Positions 1 through 8,135 of a stretch of DNA of 64,000 bases are shown one piece after another (the stretch's first letter is position 1; every line of letters begins with the position of its first letter). The DNA comes from Rubrivivax sp. (GTDB taxonomy: Bacteria; Pseudomonadota; Gammaproteobacteria; Burkholderiales; Burkholderiaceae_C), in NCBI GenBank assembly GCA_027487905.1, contig JAIYCR010000010.1, positions 1-64,000 of the forward strand, in the 5' to 3' direction. The translations under genes were made by a program, and so were the position numbers. Under the pieces are notes generated by a model, which searched no databases, was not told the origin of the DNA, and saw only the letters and a list, made by a program, of their open reading frames with translations.

Positions 1-830
1 ACCGACTGGTGCACGTGCATGCCGCTGCCGTTGTCGCCCACGATGGGCTTGGGCATGAAGGTGGCCGTCTTGCCGTAGGCATGGGCGACGTTCTGGATCA
101 CGTACTTCTGCAGCTGCAGCCAGTCCGCGCGCTGCACCAGCGAGCTGAACTTGGTGCCGATCTCCATCTGGCCGGCGTTGGCCACCTCATGGTGGTGGAC
201 CTCGACCGGGATGCCCAGCGATTCGAGGATCAGGCACATCTCCGAGCGCAGGTCCTGGCCGCTGTCCACCGGGGGCACCGGGAAGTAGCCGCCCTTGACG
301 GTGGGCCGGTAGCCGTTGTTGCCGTGCTCGTATTCCTTGCCGGTGTTCCAGGCGGCTTCCTCGGCCTCGATCTTGGAGAAGGAGCCGGACATGTCCACGT
401 TCCAGCGGACGCTGTCGAAGATGAAGAACTCGGGCTCGGGGCCGAAGTAGGCGGTGTCGCCCAGGCCGGAGGCCTTCAGATAGGCCTCGGCGCGACGGGC
501 GAGCGAGCGCGGGTCGCGCTCGTAGGGCTTGCCGTCGGTCGGGTCGAGCACGTCGCAGGTGAGCAGCAGCGTGGGCTCTTCGAAGAAGGGGTCGATGTTG
601 GCGGTGGTCGGGTCCGGCATCAGCAGCATGTCGGAGGCCTCGATGCCCTTCCAGCCGGCGATCGAGGAGCCGTCGAAGGCGTGGCCCGAGGTGAACTTGT
701 CTTCGTCGAACGCGGAGACGGGAACGGAAACGTGCTGCTCCTTGCCGCGGGTGTCGGTGAAGCGGAAGTCGACGAACTTGACTTCGCTCTCCTTCACCAT
801 CTTCATCACGTCGGCGACGGTCTTGGCCAT
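1..830 (-). CDS. glnA: Glutamine synthetase type I, N-terminal part (cut by window edge)
   Basis: ATP-dependent condensation of glutamate and ammonia to glutamine, the main ammonium-assimilation step; cytoplasmic dodecamer in this family. About 276 N-terminal residues are visible. The beta-grasp domain begins [20 protein letters not shown] and contains FDGSSIAGW, followed by the start of the catalytic domain with the PEPEFFIFD metal-site motif and the [10 protein letters not shown] motif at the edge. The remainder lies beyond position 1. The ATG at 828-830 is preceded by AGGAG eight bases upstream. The 278 bp upstream carry a sigma-54 promoter and an NtrC-type site, so nitrogen control is expected. 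Identification is very secure. Confidence 0.97.
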   Translation of the reverse strand, partial: MAKTVADVMKMVKESEVKFVDFRFTDTRGKEQHVSVPVSAFDEDKFTSGHAFDGSSIAGWKGIEASDMLLMPDPTTANIDPFFEEPTLLLTCDVLDPTDGKPYERDPRSLARRAEAYLKASGLGDTAYFGPEPEFFIFDSVRWNVDMSGSFSKIEAEEAAWNTGKEYEHGNNGYRPTVKGGYFPVPPVDSGQDLRSEMCLILESLGIPVEVHHHEVANAGQMEIGTKFSSLVQRADWLQLQKYVIQNVAHAYGKTATFMPKPIVGDNGSGMHVHQS

Positions 831-935
831 CAAAGGATCTCCTGAGGGGGGCTGAATGCGAGGACTGGAATGCGGGGACCGCAAGCGGGGAACCGTGGAA
901 GCGAGCTACACGCCCCCGGACGGACGCGGCAATTT

Positions 936-952
936 AGCAGGATCCATGCCGG
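936..952 (-). promoter_or_regulatory. Sigma-54 (RpoN) promoter of glnA
   Basis: Read on the minus strand the site is CCGGCATGGATCCTGCT, which has the invariant GG-N10-GC spacing and matches 11 of the 14 fixed positions of the sigma-54 consensus YTGGCACGRNNNTTGCW. Transcription would start near position 925, giving a leader of about 95 nt ahead of the glnA ATG at 830. The match is seen in the sequence; its use is inferred from its place in front of glnA. Confidence 0.7.
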
Positions 953-1051
953 TTTCAGGCGCTGCGTGCGCCAGCCCGGTGAGCGGTGTCTTCGCCGACG
1001 CACGGCTTGCGGGCGCGGGCGCCCGGGCTATCCCGCGGGGGCGCCAGGAAC

Positions 1052-1066
1052 GCACCTTAAAGGTGC
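1052..1066. promoter_or_regulatory. NtrC-type enhancer palindrome upstream of glnA
   Basis: The sequence GCACCTTAAAGGTGC fits the NtrC site GCACC-N5-GGTGC exactly, and the dyad extends to ACGCACC/GGTGCGT. It lies about 100 bp upstream of the sigma-54 -24 element, the usual geometry for an enhancer of glnA. It is also only 43 bp from the stop of the CinA-like gene. Confidence 0.7.
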
Positions 1067-1108
1067 GTCACGGATCAAAAAACCAGTCAACGCCCCGCAG
1101 CGAGGCTT

Positions 1109-1942
1109 TCAGGACTGCGTGCGCACCAGTTCGGGGCCAAGCTGGACGTCATGGCCCTGCAGGCCCTTGAGCAACTGCACATAGGCCGGCGGCACCAGGG
1201 GCGTGGGCCCCTTGACGCCCAGCTCGATGTGGCGACCCCACTGCGGGTGGTCGACGCTCGGAAGGCTGAACACCTTCACGCCGGGGTGGGCGGCCTCCAC
1301 CGCTTCCATCAGCGGCGTCAGCGTGGCCTCCATCGCACCGAGCACGATCACCGAACGCTCCTCCCGGGGCTGGCGCTGCTGGCGATGGGCGTAGTGGGTG
1401 TCCAGCACCCAGGCGATCATCGGCCAGGCCATGACCGGAAAGCCCGGCACGAAGAACACGCCGCCGCCGTCCGGCCCGCCCTGGCGCAGCGCGAAACCGG
1501 GGATCTTGTTGTAGGGGTTGGGAATGATCTCGGAGCCGACCGGGAACACACCCATGTTCAGCCGGTGGCGGTTGTCGGCACGGTCGGGCTCGAAGGGCAG
1601 GCCCTGTTCGGCGGCGACGTCGCGCATGCGCTCGACGATGAGCTCGCGGGCCTGCGGATGCAGCGCCAGTTCGCGGCCGAGCGCTCGCGCCGCGCAGGGC
1701 CGGGTGTGATCGTCCGGCGTGGCGCCGATGCCGCCGCAGGAGAACACCACCTCGCCGCGCTCGGCGGCGGCGAAGGCATCGCGCAGGTCGGCGGTGATGC
1801 GCTCGGGGTCGTCGCCCACGTAGCGCGCCCAGCTGAGCGACAAGCCGCGCTCGCCGAGCAGCTCGACGACGCGGCTGAAATGCTTGTCGGCGCGCTTGCC
1901 CGAGAGGATTTCGTCGCCGACGATGATGAGGCCGATGGTCAT
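1109..1942 (-). CDS. CinA-like molybdopterin-binding (MoCF) domain protein
   Basis: 277-residue protein consisting of the MoCF-biosynth/CinA N-terminal domain only. It begins MTIGLIIVGDEILSGKRADKH and includes the conserved SCGGIGATPDDHTRPC nucleotide/pterin-site segment near residue 75. The C-terminal amidase domain of full-length CinA is absent, as in many annotated competence/damage-inducible A proteins of Burkholderiales. In full-length relatives this domain has ADP-ribose pyrophosphatase or molybdopterin-binding activity; which applies here is unknown. The ATG overlaps the EI24 gene stop (ATGA), so it is translationally coupled as the last gene of the run. Confidence 0.85.
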   Translation of the reverse strand: MTIGLIIVGDEILSGKRADKHFSRVVELLGERGLSLSWARYVGDDPERITADLRDAFAAAERGEVVFSCGGIGATPDDHTRPCAARALGRELALHPQARELIVERMRDVAAEQGLPFEPDRADNRHRLNMGVFPVGSEIIPNPYNKIPGFALRQGGPDGGGVFFVPGFPVMAWPMIAWVLDTHYAHRQQRQPREERSVIVLGAMEATLTPLMEAVEAAHPGVKVFSLPSVDHPQWGRHIELGVKGPTPLVPPAYVQLLKGLQGHDVQLGPELVRTQS

Positions 1943-2946
1943 GGGGGTGGGGGCAGTCGGGGGTCTGGGGAGGGGCTGCCGGCGCCCGGGCCGCGGCCGA
2001 ACTCGCGCAGGTCGGGCAGGCGCGCCGGCGGGGCAAGCGGGGCGCCGGCGGAAGGCGCGGGGGCGGGTTCCGCGTTCGCAGCGGCGACCGGTGCATCGTG
2101 GGCGCGCCACCCGGCCCGCGCCGGCAGGACCTCCACGGCGGCGCCCGAAGCCTGCTCGGCACGAAGCCGCTGCAGCGCAGCCAGCGAGAAATGCGCGAAC
2201 CACAAGGCCGCGAAGGCGAACACCAGCGTGTAGATCCAGATCGCCACCGGCACCAGCACCGGCGCCAGGGCGAGGAAGAAAACGCCTGAGGCCCAGACCA
2301 CCGAGGGCGCCGCACCCAGGTAGCCGGTGAGCACGCCCATGGCCAGCAAGCTGCCCCGGTGGCGCCGGATCAGTTCTCGGCGCTCCTCGCGGCTGGCGTG
2401 GTCGGCCAGCACGTCGTAGCTCATCACGCGGTAGGTGAGCCAGCCCCAGATCAGCGGCGGCAGGATGAGCACCAAGGGCGGAATGAACCACAGCGGCACC
2501 GACACCGCAATGGCCAGCAGCGCCAGCACCGAGGCCCCCAGCGCCCCCAGCAGCCCGGTCCAGAAAGAGCCGCCGCGCCGCCGCTCCAGGGCCGGGAAAC
2601 GGCGCTCGGCCACCAGCGACAGCACGGCCGGTGTCATCAGCGAGGCCACGACGACGAGCGCGCCGACCACGATCACCGGCGTGGCGATGAACACCACCAC
2701 CAGCGGCGCGATGGCCGTGCGCAGCCCGCTCAGGCCCACGCTGTCCAGCCACAGGAAGAGTGCGGCGCTCAGCTGCCAGGCTTCGGCGGCCTGACGCACA
2801 CCGTCCACCGCGCCTTCCCAGAAGAACCAGCCCAGGCCGACGGCCGCCGCCACCATCAGCAGCAGCGGCAGCACCGACAGGGCGATCACCCGCGGGTGCA
2901 GGCAATAGGCCGCGGCGCGCCAGAAGGCATCTAGGAGCTCGCGCAT
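1939..2946 (-). CDS. EI24-domain integral membrane protein
   Basis: About 335 residues beginning MRELLDAFWRAAAYCLHPRV. Several hydrophobic segments fit the EI24/CysZ-like membrane family: around residues 20-45, 70-110 and 130-165, and a pair near 200-250. A roughly 90-residue Ala/Pro-rich cytoplasmic tail follows and ends in PPPP. CysZ members transport sulfate, but EI24 proteins of this subtype have no proven role, so no substrate is assigned. The start at 2946 leaves 11 nt after the preceding hydroxylase gene; an in-frame ATG at 2994 is possible but would overlap that gene. Its stop overlaps the CinA-like start. Confidence 0.75.
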   Translation of the reverse strand: MRELLDAFWRAAAYCLHPRVIALSVLPLLLMVAAAVGLGWFFWEGAVDGVRQAAEAWQLSAALFLWLDSVGLSGLRTAIAPLVVVFIATPVIVVGALVVVASLMTPAVLSLVAERRFPALERRRGGSFWTGLLGALGASVLALLAIAVSVPLWFIPPLVLILPPLIWGWLTYRVMSYDVLADHASREERRELIRRHRGSLLAMGVLTGYLGAAPSVVWASGVFFLALAPVLVPVAIWIYTLVFAFAALWFAHFSLAALQRLRAEQASGAAVEVLPARAGWRAHDAPVAAANAEPAPAPSAGAPLAPPARLPDLREFGRGPGAGSPSPDPRLPPPP

Positions 2947-2957
2947 GGGCTTGACCG

Positions 2958-3986
2958 TCAGGCGCGCCCGGCCAGGCGCAGCAGCCCCAGCCATTGCTGC
3001 TGCCAGAAGCCCTCGCCATAGTCACGCCCGCCATCGGGCCGCCGCGCCAGCCCAGGCTGATCGCCCGCCCCGCCGGGCAGCTGGTCGCGGATGCCGGTGG
3101 GCTCGATGTCGCCCTCGGTGCGGGCCGTGCCGAACAGGTGGTCCCACAGCGGGAAGAGCACGGCGAAGTTGTGCCCGCCCAGGCTGCCCGGCCCCGCGCT
3201 CTCGTGGCCCACGCCGATGCCGTGGTGCAGGCGGTGAAAGCGCGGGCTCACCAGCAGCCGCTCGCCCCAGCGCCCGAAGGACAGGCGCACATTGGCATGC
3301 GACAGGCTCTCCAGCAGCTGCGTCACCGCCACGATGGCCACGAACTGCCCGGGCCCCACGCCGATCAGCTGGGCCACCGTGACCATCGCCGCGGCGCGCA
3401 GCACGTCGTCGATCAGGTGGTTGCGGTTGTCGGTCCACAGCGTCATGCGCCGCTGGCTGTGGTGCAGCGCGTGCAGCTTCCACCACCACGCGTAGCGGTG
3501 CTGGCCGCGGTGCAGCAGGTAATCGACGAAATCGAAGACGAGCAGGTAGATCAGGAAGCTCACCAGCGCGATGTCGGTGACGCCTGGCCACAGCCGGTCG
3601 AGCTGCCAGCCGTCGAAGCCGACCAGGCGCAGCTTGCCGAAGGCGAGGTCGAACAGCGGGTCCAGCGAGAAGAAGAGCCCGATGCGCACCAGGCCGAGCT
3701 TGTGGATCAGGGTGTAGACCACATCGGTGCGGATGGCCCGGCGTTCGTCGGGCGTGCCGGCTGCCGGCTCGGCCGGACGCCAGCGCTCGAGCGCGGCGAA
3801 GACGCCCACCATCACCGCGAGCTGCAGCAGGCCCACCAGCAGCCAGCCGGTGCCGTCGAAGGCGACTTCCAGGTGCCTGCCCAGGCCGATGCTGAACAGC
3901 AAGGGCTGCACGACCGCCTCGAACAGCGCCTGCTGGAGCTGCCCGAAGGCCTGGGTGAAGGGGGCGAGGAAATCGCTGGGACTCAT
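2958..3986 (-). CDS. Sterol desaturase / fatty acid hydroxylase family membrane di-iron protein
   Basis: 342 residues. Membrane segments at about 50-75, 130-160 and 195-225 surround the His clusters of the integral-membrane hydroxylase superfamily: HRGQH near 160, HALHH near 173, HANVR, HRLHH near 255 and HNFAVLFPLWDHLFG near 275. These histidines bind the di-iron centre that hydroxylates or desaturates lipid substrates with O2. The substrate cannot be read from the sequence; a fatty acid, hopanoid or carotenoid is possible. It lies 28 nt after the deacetylase gene and 11 nt before the EI24 gene, consistent with one operon. Confidence 0.85.
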   Translation of the reverse strand: MSPSDFLAPFTQAFGQLQQALFEAVVQPLLFSIGLGRHLEVAFDGTGWLLVGLLQLAVMVGVFAALERWRPAEPAAGTPDERRAIRTDVVYTLIHKLGLVRIGLFFSLDPLFDLAFGKLRLVGFDGWQLDRLWPGVTDIALVSFLIYLLVFDFVDYLLHRGQHRYAWWWKLHALHHSQRRMTLWTDNRNHLIDDVLRAAAMVTVAQLIGVGPGQFVAIVAVTQLLESLSHANVRLSFGRWGERLLVSPRFHRLHHGIGVGHESAGPGSLGGHNFAVLFPLWDHLFGTARTEGDIEPTGIRDQLPGGAGDQPGLARRPDGGRDYGEGFWQQQWLGLLRLAGRA

Positions 3987-4014
3987 GGCGCGGCGGTGGG
4001 GTGAAGCAGCCGAT

Positions 4015-4833
4015 TCAACGCGTGGCGAGGTGGGAACGGTAATCGGGATGATCGCGCAGCGTGGCGAAGCACAGGCCGCGCTCGCGCAGGCCGACGATCA
4101 GCGGCTCGAGCACCGCCGGGGCCCAGGGGTCCTGGCGCGACCAGATGCCCAGGTGCGCCAGCAGGATGTCCCCGCTGCGCACCCGCTCGAGCGCCTGGCG
4201 CAGCAGCGCCGCGTTCGGATGGCGGTCGCTGGGCAGTTCATCGCCGAGAAAACCCGCTGTGGTCCAGGGCACATGCCGGTAGCCACAGGCCTGCGCAGCC
4301 GCCAGCAACGCCGGCGAGGTGCGCCCGCCCGGGGCGCGCCAGATCGGCGCAAGCGCGCTGCCCGTCATCGCCTGCCAGCGTTCGGCGGGCCGGTTCAGCT
4401 CGCGGCACAGGGCTGCGGCATCGAGCACGCGCGCACGGCCGGCGGCGGGGCCCTGGGTGGGGCGGGTGCGAAAGCCCGCCGGGGTGTCGGCCTGCCAGAC
4501 GTCGTGGTCCCAGGTGTGCGACCCGAAGAGATGACCTTCCTGCGCGCGCTGCCGCCACCAGGGCGCCCAGCGCTCGTCCAGGCTGGTGCCGCCGTCGAGC
4601 GTGCGTTCGCTGGCCAGGAAGAAGGTGGCCCGCACGCCCTGCCGCGCCAGCACCTCCCCCACCAGCGGGGCCACGCCCATGTGGCCGGTGTCGAAGGTGA
4701 GGTAGACCGGGCGGTCGGCCGGGGTGCCCGGGCAGGCGGCAGACGGGGCTGCGCAAGCCGTCCCGAAGGCCAGCAACAGGGCGGCGGACAGGGCCGCTGT
4801 GCGGAGCCGACCCCGCGCGCAGGTGGCGCTCAT
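4015..4833 (-). CDS. Secreted NodB-type polysaccharide deacetylase, atypical metal motif
   Basis: 272 residues with a signal peptide (hydrophobic core AALSAALLLAFGTACA). NodB-fold motifs are present: YLTFDTGHMG at about 45-54, SHTWDHD near 107, WRAPGGRTSP near 168 and the LAHLGIW C-terminal His motif. In classical members motif 1 is TFDDG; here the second Asp, a metal ligand, is Thr, while the catalytic first Asp and the H-x3-H pair are kept. It is probably an exported enzyme acting on an N- or O-acetylated glycan; the substrate is unknown. The ATG overlaps the stop of the YVTN gene (ATGA), arguing for coupled expression. Confidence 0.8.
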   Translation of the reverse strand: MSATCARGRLRTAALSAALLLAFGTACAAPSAACPGTPADRPVYLTFDTGHMGVAPLVGEVLARQGVRATFFLASERTLDGGTSLDERWAPWWRQRAQEGHLFGSHTWDHDVWQADTPAGFRTRPTQGPAAGRARVLDAAALCRELNRPAERWQAMTGSALAPIWRAPGGRTSPALLAAAQACGYRHVPWTTAGFLGDELPSDRHPNAALLRQALERVRSGDILLAHLGIWSRQDPWAPAVLEPLIVGLRERGLCFATLRDHPDYRSHLATR

Positions 4834-6476
4834 TGCCTCGACGCGTGGTCCAGGCTCCACACGCCGTGCGGCGAGCGGCCCACCGGCACCTGCCGCACCA
4901 CCTGCCGCGTCTCGGTGTCGATGACGGTGAGCCGGCGCGACCACCGCGAGGTGACCAGCAGCGTGCGGCCGTCGGCCATCAGGTCCATGCAGTCGGGGCC
5001 GCCTGGCGCGGGGAACTGCGCCACCACCGCCAGCGTCACCGTGTCCAGCAGGCTGATGGTGTTGGCCACGCGGTTGCTGACGAAGATGTGGCGGCCGTCG
5101 CCGCGGGCGCGGAAGGCATGGGCCCCCTCGCCCGTCTCGACGCGCCGCAGCAGACGGGGCTCGCGCCCCGACACGTCATAGACCTCGACGAAGCGGTCGC
5201 CGGTCAGGCCGATGAAGAGCAGCCGGTCGTCGGGCGTCACGTAGACGTCGGCCGGCGTCTTGCCCACGCGGATCTCCCACCGCGGCGTCTGCGTGGCCAG
5301 GTCGATGGCGATCAGCTCGTCGCTGTCCTGCAGCGTGACATAGGCCACCGTGCTCTTGCTGTCGATCCAGATGTGGCTGGGCGTGCGCGCCGCCTCGATG
5401 CGCCGCACCAGCCGAAGCGGCTTGTCCACCGACTGCGGCTCCCAGCGGTAGATGTCGATGTGGTTCAGGCGGTTGGCGGCGGTGACGAACCACTTCATGT
5501 CCGGCGAGAAGCGCAGGTGGTAGGGGTCGACGATGCCCTCCAGCGTGCGTTGAACCGCGCCGGTGAGCGGGTCGATCATCGTGATGCTGTCGCTCAGCGC
5601 GTTGGCCACCATCACCGACTTCTCGTCCGGCGTCAGGTAGAGGTGATGGGGCTCCTTGCCCACCGGGATGCGGCGAAGCTCGGTCCAGCCGCGCGGCTCG
5701 ATGACGCTGACGGTGGCGTCCAGCGAATTGAGGACGAAGATGGGCGGGGCCGCCACTGCCGCAGGCCGGGCTGCCAGCGGCCCGGGCTGGACCGCGGGAA
5801 GGCGCGCGGTCGAGGGGGGCGGCGCCGGGGTGGATGGGGTCGCGGGCGCGGTGGTGGCGGTGGGGGCCGAGGAAGCAGCGGCCGCGGCGGCTGGTGCGGA
5901 CGGTCGAGCGGCAGCGGATGGCGGTGCAACCGAAGGCGGTGCAACCGAAGGCGCGGCGGCCGGACGCGCTGCGGCAGGGGCGGCAGGGGCGGACGAGGTG
6001 CGAGGCGGAGGCGTCACCGCAGGGGGCCTGACCGGTTCGGGTCGCGGGGCGGTGGTCGCGCTGGGCGCGGGGAACGGCGGCGGCGGCGAAGAGGCTGGGG
6101 CTGGAGCGGGGGCCGGAGCAGGCCCGGACGCGGGCGGTAAGGGCAGCGCCGGGGCTGGGGCGGGCGCTGCCAACGCCGCGGGAGCGGACGCAGCGGCAGG
6201 AGCGGACGCAGCAGCAGGAGCGGACGCAGCCGCGGAAGTCGACGCCGCCGCAGCCGCAGGTTCCGGCGGCGCCAGGACGGACTGCTGCGCCCCGCCCGCA
6301 CCCGCACCCGCACCGGAACCCGAACCTGAAGCCGCACCCGAAGCGGACGAAGCAGCCGGTGGCGCAGCCACTTCCTGCGCGTGGCTCACAGGCATGGCGG
6401 CGCTGAGGAGCGCAGCGAGAAACAGCGCGCCTGGCTGCAGGCGACGGGCAAACACGGGGGCGAGGGGAAGCTTCAC
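4830..6476 (-). CDS. Exported YVTN-type beta-propeller with Ala/Pro/Ser-rich stalk
   Basis: 548 residues from a GTG start. The N-terminus VKLPLAPVFARRLQPGALFL with a hydrophobic run ending at SHAQ is a plausible signal peptide. Residues about 40-235 are almost entirely Ala, Pro and Ser, a flexible stalk. Residues about 240-548 form a YVTN/lactonase-like propeller with repeats such as LNSLDATVSVIEPRGW, VANALSDSITMIDP, VSNRVANTISLLDT and TSRWSRRLTVIDTET. Such proteins are usually periplasmic or envelope scaffolds; no enzyme activity is claimed. The start is uncertain because no clear ribosome-binding site precedes it. Its stop overlaps the deacetylase start. Confidence 0.75.
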   Translation of the reverse strand: MKLPLAPVFARRLQPGALFLAALLSAAMPVSHAQEVAAPPAASSASGAASGSGSGAGAGAGGAQQSVLAPPEPAAAAASTSAAASAPAAASAPAAASAPAALAAPAPAPALPLPPASGPAPAPAPAPASSPPPPFPAPSATTAPRPEPVRPPAVTPPPRTSSAPAAPAAARPAAAPSVAPPSVAPPSAAARPSAPAAAAAASSAPTATTAPATPSTPAPPPSTARLPAVQPGPLAARPAAVAAPPIFVLNSLDATVSVIEPRGWTELRRIPVGKEPHHLYLTPDEKSVMVANALSDSITMIDPLTGAVQRTLEGIVDPYHLRFSPDMKWFVTAANRLNHIDIYRWEPQSVDKPLRLVRRIEAARTPSHIWIDSKSTVAYVTLQDSDELIAIDLATQTPRWEIRVGKTPADVYVTPDDRLLFIGLTGDRFVEVYDVSGREPRLLRRVETGEGAHAFRARGDGRHIFVSNRVANTISLLDTVTLAVVAQFPAPGGPDCMDLMADGRTLLVTSRWSRRLTVIDTETRQVVRQVPVGRSPHGVWSLDHASRQ

Positions 6477-6520
6477 GGCGCAGGCCCGGGGCAACGGGCC
6501 GCTGAGGACAACCCCGAATT

Positions 6521-6814
6521 CTAGGAAGTCGGCGCGCGCAGCGGTGCCCGGGCGGCTCGCCGGCGCGGCCAGCGCCTGACCAGGTCGAAACCGTGGGCCA
6601 CGCCCGAGCTGCTCAGGCACAGCACCACCCAGGCCAGCGAGGCATCCACCGACACCAGTCGCAGCGCCACCATCAGCAGCACGCCAGCGGCCAGGTTGGG
6701 CATCCAGTCCAGCGGCGCGGGCCCCTCCCGGCTGAGCTGCCACCAGGCGTAGACGATCAGGGCCTCGACCGCCGTGATGGCCAGCGCCAGGTCCACCAGG
6801 GCAGTGAGGTTCAT
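6521..6814 (-). CDS. Small uncharacterised membrane protein downstream of bchP
   Basis: 97 residues beginning MNLTALVDLALAITAVEALI. Three hydrophobic segments (about 5-25, 40-60, 62-78) are followed by a strongly basic tail (RRWPRRRAARAPLR), indicating an inner-membrane protein with a cytoplasmic C-terminus. I do not recognise a family. It starts 33 nt after the bchP stop and ends 44 nt before the YVTN gene, so it may be co-transcribed with the bchG-bch2-bchP genes and could assist pigment or membrane assembly; that role is inferred from position alone. Confidence 0.65.
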   Translation of the reverse strand: MNLTALVDLALAITAVEALIVYAWWQLSREGPAPLDWMPNLAAGVLLMVALRLVSVDASLAWVVLCLSSSGVAHGFDLVRRWPRRRAARAPLRAPTS

Positions 6815-6847
6815 GCGCGCTCTCGCGGCTGCGGGCTGACCGTCACG

Positions 6848-8101
6848 CTAGACCTTCACCAGGCCGAGCAGATGCGCCATGTCCTTGAAGAAGATGCGCA
6901 CATGCGCCATCGGGCGGGCGCGCACCAGGCGCTTGTTCATGTAGGCGTCGAAGGTGAGCGTCTGCACGTCCTTGTCGGCGCAGATGGCAACGAAGCGCTC
7001 GCGGCGCTTGTCGCTCGAATACCAGAAGCGCTGCATCAGGCCGAGCACCCAGAACACCTTGCCGTGGTCGCGCATGAAGCGCTTGCGCGCGCTGGCCAAT
7101 GCCCCCGCGCGGCCAGTGGCCAGCGCCGCTTCCACCGCATCGGCCGCCAGGCGCCCGCCGGTCATCGCATAGAAGATGCCTTCGCCGGAGGCCGGCGCCA
7201 CCACGCCGGCCGCATCGCCGGCCAGCACCACATCGCGGCCGTTGTCCCACCGGGGCAGCGGCTTCAGGGGGATGGGCGCGCCCTCGCGGCGCACCGTCTC
7301 CAGGCCCTCCAGGCCGCTGTCACGGCGCAGGCGCGCGGTGGCATTGCGCAGCGAGAAGCCCTTGTCGGCGCTGCCGGTGCCCACGCTGACGGTGTCGCCG
7401 TGGGGAAAGACCCAGCCGTAGAAATCGGGCGAGACGCTGCCGCGGTAGATGACGTCGCAGCGGGCCGGGTCCCACCCTGCCGTGCCCGGATCCGGGCTGC
7501 GCAGGATCTCGTGATAGGCGAAGACGAAGGGCGTGCGCGCCGAGCCGGGAATGGCCTGGCGAGCGACCTCCGAACGCGCACCGTCCGCACCGATGATCAT
7601 CCGTGCGCGCACCCGCACCGCCGGACCTTCCTCACCGGTGACGCTGTCGCGCCCGCGGTACTGGACGAGGGCGCCCTCGTCATCGCGCTCGATCTGCTCG
7701 AAGCGTCCGCTTCGACGCTCGGCGCCCGCGGCGCGCGCGCGCTCGCGCAGCCACTCGTCGAAATGCTCGCGGTCCACCAGGCCCACATAGCCGCCCTCGA
7801 TGGGGATGTCCACCCGCCGGTCGGTGGGCGAGACCATGCGGGCACACCGGGCCTTGGCCACCAGCATCGCCTCGGGAATGTCGAAGTCGCGCATGGCCTG
7901 CGGCGGAATGGCGCCGCCGCAAGGCTTGATGCGGCCCTCCCGGTCCAGCAGCAGCACGCGGCGCCCCCGGCGCGCGAGGTCCTGCGCGGCGGTGGCACCG
8001 GCCGGACCGCCCCCCACCACGACCACGTCGAAGGATTCCATGGAAGGCAGCGCCGACGCCGGGCTGACGGCTTGCGGAGCGGGGGCTTGGCGAGAAAGCA
8101 T
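6848..8101 (-). CDS. bchP: Geranylgeranyl diphosphate/bacteriochlorophyll reductase
   Basis: About 417 residues. The enzyme reduces the geranylgeranyl tail of bacteriochlorophyll a to phytyl in three NADPH-dependent steps at the membrane. The N-terminal FAD-binding motif FDVVVVGGGPAGATAA is followed by DREGRIKPCGGAIPP; further conserved segments are IIGADGARS and VVLAGDAAGVVAPASGEG. The chosen ATG at 8101 gives a 20-residue leader before the FAD motif; the ATG at 8041 (MESFDVV) is the alternative, and neither has a strong ribosome-binding site. It lies 34 nt after bch2 in the bchG-bch2-bchP unit. Confidence 0.93.
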   Translation of the reverse strand: MLSRQAPAPQAVSPASALPSMESFDVVVVGGGPAGATAAQDLARRGRRVLLLDREGRIKPCGGAIPPQAMRDFDIPEAMLVAKARCARMVSPTDRRVDIPIEGGYVGLVDREHFDEWLRERARAAGAERRSGRFEQIERDDEGALVQYRGRDSVTGEEGPAVRVRARMIIGADGARSEVARQAIPGSARTPFVFAYHEILRSPDPGTAGWDPARCDVIYRGSVSPDFYGWVFPHGDTVSVGTGSADKGFSLRNATARLRRDSGLEGLETVRREGAPIPLKPLPRWDNGRDVVLAGDAAGVVAPASGEGIFYAMTGGRLAADAVEAALATGRAGALASARKRFMRDHGKVFWVLGLMQRFWYSSDKRRERFVAICADKDVQTLTFDAYMNKRLVRARPMAHVRIFFKDMAHLLGLVKV

Positions 8102-8135
8102 GGCAGGCCTTGGTTGTGAAGCTGCAAGCCGCGCG

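Noticed and set aside
959-973. A second GG-N10-GC match upstream of glnA
   Set aside because: Only the dinucleotides fit; the -12 element is poor compared with the site at 936-952 and such matches are frequent by chance in GC-rich DNA.
5656-6579. Plus-strand Ala/Gly-rich open frame opposite the YVTN stalk
   Set aside because: It is the complement of the Ala/Pro/Ser repeat-like stalk; the minus-strand frame continues into a real propeller domain.
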